From Desulfosudis oleivorans Hxd3 (GTDB lineage Bacteria > Desulfobacterota > Desulfobacteria > Desulfobacterales > Desulfosudaceae): 64,000 nucleotides of DNA. Made by a program: the position numbers and the translations under genes. Positions 52,498 through 61,155 of this stretch are shown in pieces (positions within the stretch are counted from its first letter, which is position 1; each line of letters starts with the position of its first letter). The stretch covers positions 2,359,001 to 2,423,000 of the forward strand of contig NC_009943.1 of NCBI RefSeq assembly GCF_000018405.1, read 5' to 3'. Under the pieces are notes generated by a model, which saw only the letters and a list, made by a program, of their open reading frames with translations, was not told the origin of the DNA and searched no databases.

Positions 52498-52905
52498 ATG
52501 AACAACTCCAACGACACTCACATGAAGACCTTCGGCTACATTCTCTGGCTGTTCGGATTTACCGGCTCCCACCGGTTTTACTACGGCAGGCCCATCACCG
52601 GCGCCATCTGGTTTTTCACCTTCGGCCTGTTTCTGGTCGGCTGGATCGTCGACCTGTTTCTGATCCCCGCCATGGACCGGCAGGCCGACCTGCGGTTTGC
52701 ATCCGGAAAAATCGACTACAACATTGCCTGGCTGCTGCTCACTTTTCTGGGCGTTTTCGGGGTGCATCGCATGTACATGGGAAAGTGGATCACCGGCATT
52801 ATCTACCTGCTCACCGGGGGACTTTTTCTCATAGGCTATCTTTACGACTTCTGCACCTTAAACAACCAGATCACCATGATCAACCGGTCATCAACAGACG
52901 TATAA
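52498..52905 (+). CDS. TM2 domain-containing membrane protein (two copies)
   Basis: The 135-residue protein has two TM2-type modules. The first (about 10-60) has GFTGSHRFYYGRPITGAIWF then LVGWIVDLFLI. The second (about 75-125) has GVFGVHRMYMGKWITGIIYL then IGYLYDFCTL. Each module is two membrane helices with a conserved G.HRFYMG loop. Bacterial TM2 proteins have no settled function. AAGGAGGTATTTT precedes the ATG. A bidirectional terminator follows. Confidence 0.87.
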   Translation: MNNSNDTHMKTFGYILWLFGFTGSHRFYYGRPITGAIWFFTFGLFLVGWIVDLFLIPAMDRQADLRFASGKIDYNIAWLLLTFLGVFGVHRMYMGKWITGIIYLLTGGLFLIGYLYDFCTLNNQITMINRSSTDV

Positions 52906-52934
52906 TCCGGGGACCCCATTGGATATGACATAAA

Positions 52935-52969
52935 AAAACCGCCGGGCTCATTATGAGTCCGGCGGTTTT
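52935..52969. terminator. Bidirectional terminator
   Basis: AAAACCGCCGG pairs with CCGGCGGTTTT (11 bp). Inner CTCA/TGAG extends the stem, and A and T runs lie outside. It separates the convergent TM2 gene and the large repeat-protein gene. Confidence 0.86.
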
Positions 52970-52977
52970 GACTGCCC

Positions 52978-55900
52978 TCAAATTTCCGGCGCTAGAAAAG
53001 GCCGGAAAAAAACCGCCATCGTTTCAATAAAACATCCGCCACCCCCGCCGGCGGCAGCCGGGGCTGAAGGCGCTGTCCCGTCCGTAACAGCCGGGCCTGA
53101 GGGATCCACAATCACGCCGTTGGCCACGCCGTCAGCATCCCCTGCCCCGCCATCGGTCAGGGTCAGGGTAACACTGCGCATATCACCGGCAAAAGCAGCG
53201 TTTGCCGAATAATCCTGCCACCCGTTTACCGGGTCATACTTGTACCAAACAGCGTCGTTATCCAGCGGTTCGGAAAAATAGACCGTAACCACAGCCGTGT
53301 CTCCCGGGTTCTCGACTGTCACGCGGAAGCTGACAAGGCCCAGAGGAAGGTCATCCGGCATGGCCGAATCATCGGGCAGGTCGGCCGGGTCGGTGATACT
53401 GAGGGCCGCAACCGTCTGCCCGCTGCCGCCGGGGGCCAGGCCCAGCTGAGATCCATCCAGGGCCGTCACCCGCGGCAGGTTCTGGGTGTTGTCGTTCACC
53501 CCGTTATCGTCCAGGTCCGTGGCAGCCGTCACCTCCTGGTCGTCCGGAATATTGTTGCTGTTGGCATCGGTAAACGGCGCCGCATCGGTGGTAAAAGACA
53601 CGGGGTCGCACCACAGCCAGTCCGTACCATTGTCATCGACAAACTGGGCCCGCCAGAAATAGGAGGTGCCCGGCGACAGCATGGCCTCGGGAAGCGCCAT
53701 TTCAAGAAGCGCCTCATTCGAAGCGGCGTCAAAAACAAGGTTTGAAAAACCGGCATCCAGGGCCACCTGCCATACCGATGCGGCATGGGTGTCGCCGCTG
53801 TAACCGACCCGGTAGTCAACTGTCAGGGCCGGCGCCAGCGCCACCCCTGAGGTGCCGTTGTCCGGGCTCACCACGTCCGGAATCCCGGGACCGGCTGTTG
53901 CCGAAGCCGGGTTGGTGCCGCCCTGGTATTCATACCAGTTGATCAGGCCGTCACCGTCCAGGTCGCCGTCCGCGTCCGCCACCAGGGGATCGGTACCCCT
54001 GGCAACTTCCCAGGCATCGGGCATGCCGTCGCCATCCGTATCGGTCGAAGTCGGATCCAGCCTGTTTTCAACCTCCCACCCGTCGGCCAGCCCGTCATTG
54101 TCGATATCCGTGGAAAAGTCGCCCTGGCCGTCAAGGGCCAGAAACAGGCTCTCGGAACCGGCCTCCCATGTGCCGTAGGCCCAGCCATCATCACCCAGAA
54201 CCCCTTGCAGGGTCATGGTCAGACCGAAATAGGACATGTGAAACTCGAATGTGCGGTCACAGTAGAACTGGCCATATCCGGCAATGCTGTCCGGCACCAT
54301 ACCCTCCAGGCCGCCCGGCAGCATGCCCAGCAGATCGTCGAACCCGGGGACGGAAAAATCGATGGGCACATAACCGGTACGCAGATCAACAACCGTGCCG
54401 GTACCGGTGATGTCACCGATAACGGGCAGGCCCTGGACAAGGAGACTCAGCCCCCCGTCCTCCCCCACGTTAAAGGTCCATGAACCGTTTATCGCCTTAT
54501 ACTGATCACCGGTATTAATAAGATTGTAATTAACCGCACCGGTCATATCGCCGGTATAGGCACCGGCTACGTTGTCCCACAGGGTATCTGAGCCGAACAG
54601 AACGGTTACCGTGTGGTTGGCCTCAATATTGGCAAACGTATAATTTTCCGGCGCGTCTTGCGAAACACCATCGACAAACACTTCCAGAACACCGCATCCA
54701 CCACTGGTATCGGGAACAAACGAAAGTTCCGGGCTCTCGCCTCCCTCCACCATCACCGCCTCAATCTCATTTTGTGTTCCAAAAGGAGACACCTGTCCAG
54801 GGCCAAAGGCTGTGATGGTGATGACCTTGGGGTCGATATACTTGGCACTCTCGGTCAGGTCGCCGGAAGCGGCGATTTTGAAAAAGACCATGGTGCCGTC
54901 CATCTCCCAGGTGCCGGAGATGGTTTTGTCTTCAGCGGTCTGGCCACTCATGGAAAACCCGAAAACCGGCACGTCAAAGGAGAACCCGCCGGCCCCGTCA
55001 AACCGGGCCGTGCCCGGGAATTCTCCCAGCACCGGTATCTGGAAAACAAGATCAGCCGCGCCGGTGGCGGGATTCACCACGCCAAGACCCGTGATCGTGC
55101 CAAAGGGGCCCATGATGGAGGGCCCTTGCACGGTCACCGCGACACTGTAGTCATCTCTCCCCACCACCACGCTCCAGAAGCCTTCGGCCGGCAACAGCAG
55201 GGGGTCGGAGACCTCGCCGTCAAAGCTGCCGATATAGGTGCCGGGAACCGTTTCCCACAGGGTGTCTGAGCCGAACCAGACCTCAAGGGTGTGATCCTGG
55301 CCAACTGCGTCAAAAGTATAGCTACCTCCCGGTTCCTGAGATTCCCCATCGACAATCACATCCACAACCCTCCATCCGTCGGCCGGAGTGAACGTAAATT
55401 CCGGGGTGCCGCCTGCTGCAACCGCCACGGCGCCGGACGGGGAGACGGCGCCACTTCCCTGAACCGATGTGGTGATGACAAACTCATCCGCGTAAGCCAC
55501 CACACCGCCGGAAAATGATCCGCCGGCGTTAAAACTCACAAAAAAGAGCGATGAATCAAAGGCCCACAACCCTGCTACAGAGCCGTCCTCATTCAGGGTG
55601 CCGCTCAGGGTGTAGCCCAGATCCGGAATCTCAAAGGAAAAGGTCCGGTCACAGGTGAACTGGCCGGTGCCGGCAAATTCCCCGAACGTGGGAATTGTAA
55701 AGATCATGTCGGCCACGCCGGTTTCAGTGTCCACCGTTCCGGTACCCACAAGATCGTCAAACAGCGGGGTCGCAAGACCCGGGAAAAATATCGGGGGACC
55801 GCCGCTGATGGTGATGCTGATGTTCTCCGCGTCCCTTAAATCAAACTCCCAGGTGCCCTGAAGGGCCGGGGCAAACGGCATTTCCACGTCGTTGACCATG

Positions 55901-56943
55901 AAGCGGCCGGGCATGGTCAGGTTGCCGTCCAGGGTTCCGGCATAGAGACCGGCCACCCCGTCCCAAAGCGTGTCGGAGCCGAACCGGACCTCAATGGTCT
56001 GGTTTTCAGTGATATTTTCAAACGTGTAAGAACTCTCCAGAGGGGCTGACAGCGGCACGCCATTAACAATAACGGCAAAAACGTCGCACCCGCCTTCAGG
56101 GGTAAACGTAAATTCCTGGCTGGCGCCGGATGCCACCTCCACCACACCGGATGGGGAGATGGTGCCGGAGCCCACGGCAGTGGCCGTGATTGCCGGAGAT
56201 GTTATCACCGGGTCTTCGACGCTTGCGCCGGTAAAGGTGCCGTTGGCATCAAACCACACCGTCACCGGAGAAACGGTCAGTTCCGGCAGCAGGGTGGCGG
56301 GGTCCACCGTCAGGGTGGGAAAATCAAAATTCCAGGTGCCGGAAGCAACACCGCTGTCATTCAGGGTGCCGCTCATGGAAAACGAAAGCTCAATCGCGGG
56401 AATGTCCGGAACAGGAAGCAGATCCGCGGGTGAAATGGAAAATGAAAATGAAAAACTGTTAGTATCGCAGTCAAAGGTGCCTTCACCTGTAAAGCCCAGG
56501 TCCGGCGCGGCATCTCCCAGAACGGTCTCAATCAGGGGAACAAAAAAATACATCGTGGCGTTGCCATTCACATCCACGGTGCCGGTTCCCCTGATCACGG
56601 GGATATTGGCACTCAACCCGCCGCCCAGTGTAACATCAAGGTTTCCGTCTGCTCCCACATCAAAACGCCAGGTTCCCTCCACCCCCAGGTCCTGGCCGGA
56701 CGCGGACATGCCGTCGCTTTCGCCTCCTGCAGAGGCAGTGCCTTCCAGGTTGCCCTCATATACGCCGGCCAGGCTGTCCCAGCATGGGGGCAGATCGGGT
56801 GGCGTCACCACAACAGCCTGTGCCATGCCGCTCATGGCAAACAGGCAGAGCATCGCCGCGCACAGGGCCAAAGCAGTTCGTGCATAAAAAGTTTTCATCC
56901 ATCGGGAGACCTGACGCGTGGGAGTAAACGTTCTGGCGGGCAT
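52978..56943 (-). CDS. Large secreted/surface repeat protein with calcium-binding and choice-of-anchor U-like modules
   Basis: The 1321-residue protein has a signal peptide (about 16-43, ALALCAAMLCLFAM then AQA). It has four barrel-like domains of about 170-190 residues starting near 55, 324, 562 and 787, each opening LWDxVAGxYxGxxDG. These are separated by three InlB-like linkers of about 75 residues (GxGxISPSG then FTFTP then VxVDGxxQ). Then come thrombospondin type 3-like calcium repeats (DIDNDGLADGWEVE, DTDGDGMPDAWEV, about 947-1000) and a choice-of-anchor U-like domain (about 1200-1280). The end is GGGGGCFIETMAVFFRPFLA, a Gly-Cys motif typical of deltaproteobacterial surface proteins, here without the usual ATAAYG continuation. 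AAGGAGGCGCC supports the ATG at 56943. Ligand unknown. Confidence 0.8.
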   Translation of the reverse strand: MPARTFTPTRQVSRWMKTFYARTALALCAAMLCLFAMSGMAQAVVVTPPDLPPCWDSLAGVYEGNLEGTASAGGESDGMSASGQDLGVEGTWRFDVGADGNLDVTLGGGLSANIPVIRGTGTVDVNGNATMYFFVPLIETVLGDAAPDLGFTGEGTFDCDTNSFSFSFSISPADLLPVPDIPAIELSFSMSGTLNDSGVASGTWNFDFPTLTVDPATLLPELTVSPVTVWFDANGTFTGASVEDPVITSPAITATAVGSGTISPSGVVEVASGASQEFTFTPEGGCDVFAVIVNGVPLSAPLESSYTFENITENQTIEVRFGSDTLWDGVAGLYAGTLDGNLTMPGRFMVNDVEMPFAPALQGTWEFDLRDAENISITISGGPPIFFPGLATPLFDDLVGTGTVDTETGVADMIFTIPTFGEFAGTGQFTCDRTFSFEIPDLGYTLSGTLNEDGSVAGLWAFDSSLFFVSFNAGGSFSGGVVAYADEFVITTSVQGSGAVSPSGAVAVAAGGTPEFTFTPADGWRVVDVIVDGESQEPGGSYTFDAVGQDHTLEVWFGSDTLWETVPGTYIGSFDGEVSDPLLLPAEGFWSVVVGRDDYSVAVTVQGPSIMGPFGTITGLGVVNPATGAADLVFQIPVLGEFPGTARFDGAGGFSFDVPVFGFSMSGQTAEDKTISGTWEMDGTMVFFKIAASGDLTESAKYIDPKVITITAFGPGQVSPFGTQNEIEAVMVEGGESPELSFVPDTSGGCGVLEVFVDGVSQDAPENYTFANIEANHTVTVLFGSDTLWDNVAGAYTGDMTGAVNYNLINTGDQYKAINGSWTFNVGEDGGLSLLVQGLPVIGDITGTGTVVDLRTGYVPIDFSVPGFDDLLGMLPGGLEGMVPDSIAGYGQFYCDRTFEFHMSYFGLTMTLQGVLGDDGWAYGTWEAGSESLFLALDGQGDFSTDIDNDGLADGWEVENRLDPTSTDTDGDGMPDAWEVARGTDPLVADADGDLDGDGLINWYEYQGGTNPASATAGPGIPDVVSPDNGTSGVALAPALTVDYRVGYSGDTHAASVWQVALDAGFSNLVFDAASNEALLEMALPEAMLSPGTSYFWRAQFVDDNGTDWLWCDPVSFTTDAAPFTDANSNNIPDDQEVTAATDLDDNGVNDNTQNLPRVTALDGSQLGLAPGGSGQTVAALSITDPADLPDDSAMPDDLPLGLVSFRVTVENPGDTAVVTVYFSEPLDNDAVWYKYDPVNGWQDYSANAAFAGDMRSVTLTLTDGGAGDADGVANGVIVDPSGPAVTDGTAPSAPAAAGGGGGCFIETMAVFFRPFLAPEI

Positions 56944-57189
56944 GGCGCCTCCTTAATATATATTTTAATTTAAGCAGCCGTTAAACCTTTGAAGATTTTT
57001 ATGCAATTTTTGCACCGGAAAACTCGTCATTGGCAACTCAACAGTCAACCCTTTTATTTTATAATATTAAAGGACCATAAATCGACGAAACACCGTTCTC
57101 TTTTCTAAAAACCGAACCGGATTTTGCCGATTTTTGTCATTGCGTTATACAAAAAAACGGCACTTGCCATCCTGCTCTTTTATGGTGGC

Positions 57190-57217
57190 TTGCATTTTCA
57201 TTTCTCTGTGCTATATA
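57190..57217 (+). promoter_or_regulatory. Candidate promoter for the OmpA gene
   Basis: The divergent gap 56944-57306 (363 nt) is AT-rich and has no gene. TTGCAT (57190-57195), 16 nt, and TATATA (57212-57217) stand about 90 nt before the OmpA start. AT-rich TAATATATATTTTAATTT lies just upstream of the opposite gene and may hold its -10. Confidence 0.45.
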
Positions 57218-57306
57218 TGCTGTTTATGCAACATCAACAATTCCTGCGCGGTAGAACCTTACAAAAGATAAAACATCGGAAAACATCCAAAAAGAAAGAG
57301 GGCGAC

Positions 57307-58383
57307 ATGAAAATTAAAACTGTTGTGCTGGCTGTATGTTTGAGCCTGGTTCTGACAGGCATGACAACAACCGGGGAATGCGGACCGCAAAAGGGGGATA
57401 TCTTCATCTCCCCCATGGTGGGCGGCCACATGTTTGAAGGCACCATGGGCATTGAGGATGGCCTCATGGGCGCTTTGGGCCTGGGCTACATGGCCACGGA
57501 CAGATGCGGCCTGGAAGCGGTTCTGGGCTATACCATGACCGAGACCACCGTCGGCGCCCTGGACACAAACGTGGCCACCGGCCGCCTGGATGCTTTCTAC
57601 AACCTGATGACCGGCGACTTTGTGCCCTACTTTGCCATCGGCCTGGGGGCCGTCAATTTCGATTACGACATTACCGGCGTGGAAAACGACATGGACTGGA
57701 TGGCCAACTACGGCCTGGGATGCCACTATTTTTTCACTGACAGCCTTGCCCTGCGGGCCGATGTGCGCCACGGCATCTCCTTTGATGAAACCCAGAACCA
57801 CCTGCTTTACACCCTTGGGCTCACATGGCTCCTGGGCGGCGGTGACAACGGCACCCAGGTGGTAAAGATGAAACCTGCCCCGGAACAGGCCGCCCCTGCG
57901 GTCGTGGAAAAACCAAGGCCCGCCCCGGCTCCTCAGCCTGTCGTCGAAGCAGCTCCCGCCATTGCCGATGATGACAGAGACGGTGTTCCCAACGATCAGG
58001 ACCAGTGCCCCGGCACACCCATCGGCGCCAAGGTGAACGCCCGCGGCTGCTGGGTTATTGAGGGCCTTAATTTTGAACGAGCCAGGGCTGACATCATGGC
58101 CGACTCCTTTGCCAAGCTGGACGAGGTGGTGACTGTGCTCAAGAATAACCCGGAGCTGCGCCTGGAGGTCCAGGGCCATACCGACAGCCGAGGCAACCCC
58201 GGTTTTAACCAGGTTCTCTCCGAGCAACGGGCCGGCGCCGTGGTCCGTTATTTTGTCTCCAGGGGAATTGCCGCAGACCGCCTGGTTTCCAAGGGGTTTG
58301 GTCCCTCCCAGCCCATAGCAGACAATGACACGGCCGAGGGCCGGGCCGAAAATCGCCGGGTGGAACTCAACCCCATCGACTGA
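57307..58383 (+). CDS. OmpA-family outer membrane protein
   Basis: From the ATG at 57307 (after AAAGAGGGCGAC) the 358-residue protein has a signal peptide (about 1-24) and an eight-strand-type barrel (about 28-180; GYMATDRCGLEAVLGYTMTE). It has a Pro/Ala-rich linker (about 190-215, PAPEQAAPAVVEKPRPAPAP) and a calcium-binding-like repeat DDDRDGVPNDQDQCPGTP. The OmpA peptidoglycan-binding domain (about 255-358) has VQGHTDSRGNPGFNQVLSEQ and RGIAADRLVSKGFG. It anchors the outer membrane to peptidoglycan. A longer frame upstream is open but lacks a ribosome site. Confidence 0.93.
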   Translation: MKIKTVVLAVCLSLVLTGMTTTGECGPQKGDIFISPMVGGHMFEGTMGIEDGLMGALGLGYMATDRCGLEAVLGYTMTETTVGALDTNVATGRLDAFYNLMTGDFVPYFAIGLGAVNFDYDITGVENDMDWMANYGLGCHYFFTDSLALRADVRHGISFDETQNHLLYTLGLTWLLGGGDNGTQVVKMKPAPEQAAPAVVEKPRPAPAPQPVVEAAPAIADDDRDGVPNDQDQCPGTPIGAKVNARGCWVIEGLNFERARADIMADSFAKLDEVVTVLKNNPELRLEVQGHTDSRGNPGFNQVLSEQRAGAVVRYFVSRGIAADRLVSKGFGPSQPIADNDTAEGRAENRRVELNPID

Positions 58384-58398
58384 TTCACTTCATAGCAC

Positions 58399-58446
58399 CA
58401 TAGAAAACGGCATCTTTCGTTTTGGCGAAAGATGCCGTTTTCTATG
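58399..58446. terminator. Perfect 21-bp hairpin after the OmpA gene
   Basis: CATAGAAAACGGCATCTTTCG pairs exactly with its reverse complement across the loop TTTTGG. T-rich sequence (AAATTTTTTTC) follows shortly after. It starts 16 nt past the stop at 58383. Likely a terminator or mRNA-stabilising hairpin. The following 337 nt up to 58783 contain no gene I can support. Confidence 0.75.
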
Positions 58447-58783
58447 CCGCAAATTTTTTTCTCCTTCTCTTTTCCACAAAGCAGGAACACCAACTTTTCA
58501 GGACACCGTCCAATTTTTCAGGACATTTCCGTCCTTAAAAATGTAACGTCCGACTCCGCCGACAGCCTTTCATCTTTAACAAAATATTGAAATTAAAAAC
58601 AATAAATTATTTCCCCCGCCCATCTCAGGACTCCGGCACATTATTCGCATACAGTCTCTTCAAACTTGTAAATGAGACGGCTCCCGGATGCACCTTGGGG
58701 ACAAACCAGTCAACCGGACCGAATTACCCGACAACCGGATGACTGTAGAGAGACAACCGGTATTCAAACAGGAGGAGAGTCAA

Positions 58784-59224
58784 ATGCCCCATCGCACCTT
58801 GCTTCTGCCAGCCTTGCTGGCGGCAATCGTTGGTTTTGCTGTCTTTTGCCCGGTACCGGCGCAAGCGGAAACCGTTTATGTAGTTGCAAACATAAACGTT
58901 TCTGACAGCTCCCTGACACAAACCGAGATACAGAACATCTACCTGGGCAAAAAGGACAAGTGGAACGACAACCAGAAGATCAATTTTACGGCTTTGGCAG
59001 GCGGCCCGTGTCACGAAACATTTCTAAAGCAGCATGTGGGCCGAAGCGATTTTCAGTTTCAAAACTACTGGAAAAAACAGATTTTCACCGGCCAGGGCCA
59101 GCCGCCCAAAAGCTTTGCGTCTGACGCGGAGCTGATTGACTATGTTTCTAAAACCAGCGGCGCCATCGGCTACACCTGCGCCCCGCCGGATACCGAAAAG
59201 ATAAAAACCGTGACTGTTAAGTGA
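58784..59224 (+). CDS. Short periplasmic PBP-like (PstS-type) protein, copy 1
   Basis: The 146-residue protein has a signal peptide (about 1-29, cleavage after AQA). A short phosphate-binding-like domain contains ETVYVVANINVSD, LTQTEIQNIYLGKKDKW, FLKQHVGRSDFQFQNYW, and a C-terminal SGAIGYTCAPPDTEKIKTV. Standard PstS is about 300 residues; this is a half-size single-lobe form. GGAGGAGAGTC precedes the ATG. It is 62 nt before the first porin and about 80% similar to the copy at 60640. Role inferred: ligand capture for the porin or chemoreceptor; ligand unknown. Confidence 0.78.
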   Translation: MPHRTLLLPALLAAIVGFAVFCPVPAQAETVYVVANINVSDSSLTQTEIQNIYLGKKDKWNDNQKINFTALAGGPCHETFLKQHVGRSDFQFQNYWKKQIFTGQGQPPKSFASDAELIDYVSKTSGAIGYTCAPPDTEKIKTVTVK

Positions 59225-59286
59225 CCGCTGACACCAACAATTGATAGCCTTGAACTATTAACCAGTCAAATAATCAGGAGACATCA

Positions 59287-60567
59287 ATGGGACTTTACAG
59301 AAGAAGATTTTGGGTTGTGGCCCTGGTTGCGCTTTTGGTATGCCCGGCCGGCGCCGTTGGCATGACACTGGAAGACCTCCAGATCCATGGTTTTATCAGC
59401 CAGGGGTTCCTCTATTCAACAGACGACGCGGACTTTCTGGCAAAAGACTCCCACAAGGGGACACTGGAATTCAATGAAATGGCCATCAACTTTTCCGCCA
59501 CTCCCACCGATGATCTTTCCGTGGGGATGCAACTGGCCGCCTTTGACCTGGGCACGATCGGTAACGACGAGGTGATGGTGGACTGGGCCTTTGGCGACTA
59601 TTCGTTCCGTGACTACCTGGGGCTAAGGGCCGGCATTATTAAAATTCCCCTTGGCCTCTATAATGATGTGCGCAAGATCGACATGGTGCGCACCAGCATT
59701 CTGCTGCCAACAAGTGTCTATCCGGAATGGTTCCGGGAGGCCTTTGCCCGGATTAAGGGGGTGGGGCTTTATGGCACCCTGCCCGGCAACATCTCCTATC
59801 AGGCGTTGTATGGCACTGTGGATATCCAGACGGACGGGGGCCTGTCCGACGGTCTGGAGTCCCTGATGGAGGGTTTAGGGGGCATGGACACCAACTATAC
59901 GGATACAAACTGTGCCTATGCCGGCAAACTCCAGTGGGACGCGCCCGTGGGTCTCAAGCTGGCCGCCAGCGTATATACGCTGGATGGTTTAGAGACAAAC
60001 ATGAACAGCATCAATTATATCGATCCGGCTCCATTGGGGCTGCCGCTTCCTGTATATCTGCCCGTTGCCATGGACGCCTACATGCGTTTTGAACCGATCA
60101 CCACCTGGGTGCTGTCCGCCGAATACATAACCGACCGGCTCACCCTGGCCGCTGAGTACGCCGAATATGACCTTGAGTTTAACGTCGACATCACGACTAA
60201 CCTGGATCCGGCGTTCAGCGCGTTCATGGGCATTCCTCCCCGGGTGGGGGACAAAACCACCATGCAGGGCTATTATGGCAGTGCTTCCTACCGCGTGCTC
60301 GACAACCTGGAGGTCGGCACCTATTATTCCGAGTTTTATTATGACAAGGATGACCATGACGGCGGCAAATATGCCGCCAAATACGGTTTACCGAAATACA
60401 ATTCATGGCTCAAGGACACCTGCCTGTCGGCCCGTTATGATATTTCACCCAACTGGTGTGCCAAGATCGAAGGCCACCTCATGGACGGCACTTACCTGGC
60501 CCTGGGCGCCCCTGCCGGCGTCGATTCCTGGGAACTTTACGCGGCCAAGCTGACTTACAGCTTCTAG
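59287..60567 (+). CDS. Outer membrane porin-like beta-barrel, copy 1
   Basis: The 426-residue protein has a signal peptide (about 1-28) and starts mature as MTLEDLQIHGFISQGFLYST. It has many alternating strands, repeated acidic loops (NYTDTNCAY, DKDDHDGG), and ends with LYAAKLTYSF, an outer-membrane C-terminal aromatic signal. Near-identical segments to the gene at 61156 cover almost the whole length. I do not recognise a named porin family; short N-terminal similarity to DcaP/phosphate-type porins is possible. AATCAGGAGACATCA precedes the ATG. Confidence 0.82.
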   Translation: MGLYRRRFWVVALVALLVCPAGAVGMTLEDLQIHGFISQGFLYSTDDADFLAKDSHKGTLEFNEMAINFSATPTDDLSVGMQLAAFDLGTIGNDEVMVDWAFGDYSFRDYLGLRAGIIKIPLGLYNDVRKIDMVRTSILLPTSVYPEWFREAFARIKGVGLYGTLPGNISYQALYGTVDIQTDGGLSDGLESLMEGLGGMDTNYTDTNCAYAGKLQWDAPVGLKLAASVYTLDGLETNMNSINYIDPAPLGLPLPVYLPVAMDAYMRFEPITTWVLSAEYITDRLTLAAEYAEYDLEFNVDITTNLDPAFSAFMGIPPRVGDKTTMQGYYGSASYRVLDNLEVGTYYSEFYYDKDDHDGGKYAAKYGLPKYNSWLKDTCLSARYDISPNWCAKIEGHLMDGTYLALGAPAGVDSWELYAAKLTYSF

Positions 60568-60639
60568 CCACTCGTCTTAAGCAATAAAGCTTACAGTGTT
60601 GAATACTAATTGGACGTTGAACACAAAAGGAGAAAACTC

Positions 60640-61080
60640 ATGATGAAACGACTTGCTTTCCCCGCATTTCTACTTGTCGCGGTTGCTGTCTGTATCATGT
60701 TTCAGCCGGCCCCGGCCCAATCGGAAACCGTTTATGTGATTGCAAACATCAACGTTGCCGACACCAGCCTGACCCAGACCGAGATACAGAATATTTACCT
60801 GGGTAAAAAGGACAAGTGGAACGACAACCAGAAGGTCAATTTTACGGCCCTGGCAGACGGCCCGTGCCACGAGGTATTTCTCAAACAGTATGTGGGCCGG
60901 AGCGATTTTCAGTTCCAGAACTACTGGAAAAAACAGATTTTCACCGGCCAGGGCCAGCCACCCAAAAGCTTTGCCTCCGACGCGGAGCTGATCGACTATG
61001 TCTCCCGGACCAGCGGCGCCATCGGCTATTCCTGTACGCAGCCGGACACCGGGAAAGTCAAAACCCTTACCATCAATTAA
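60640..61080 (+). CDS. Short periplasmic PBP-like (PstS-type) protein, copy 2
   Basis: The 146-residue paralogue of the product at 58784 keeps the NIYLGKKDKWNDNQ and QNYWKKQIFTGQGQPPKSFA segments identically. Differences cluster in the signal peptide, near the residue after CHE, and at the C-terminus (CTQPDTGKVKTLTIN). AAAAGGAGAAAACTC precedes the ATG at 60640 (an ATG one codon on is possible). It lies 72 nt after the first porin and 75 nt before the second. The tandem arrangement indicates duplication of the gene pair. Confidence 0.78.
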   Translation: MMKRLAFPAFLLVAVAVCIMFQPAPAQSETVYVIANINVADTSLTQTEIQNIYLGKKDKWNDNQKVNFTALADGPCHEVFLKQYVGRSDFQFQNYWKKQIFTGQGQPPKSFASDAELIDYVSRTSGAIGYSCTQPDTGKVKTLTIN

Positions 61081-61155
61081 CCGGGCTTCGGCGCAGCGCA
61101 TCATTTAACTGGCCTATTTATGAATCGAACAGAACAAAAACACAGGAGACAATAA

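Noticed and set aside
57160-57185. Possible sigma-54 promoter (GGCAC near TGCT)
   Set aside because: The GG-N10-GC spacing is not met.
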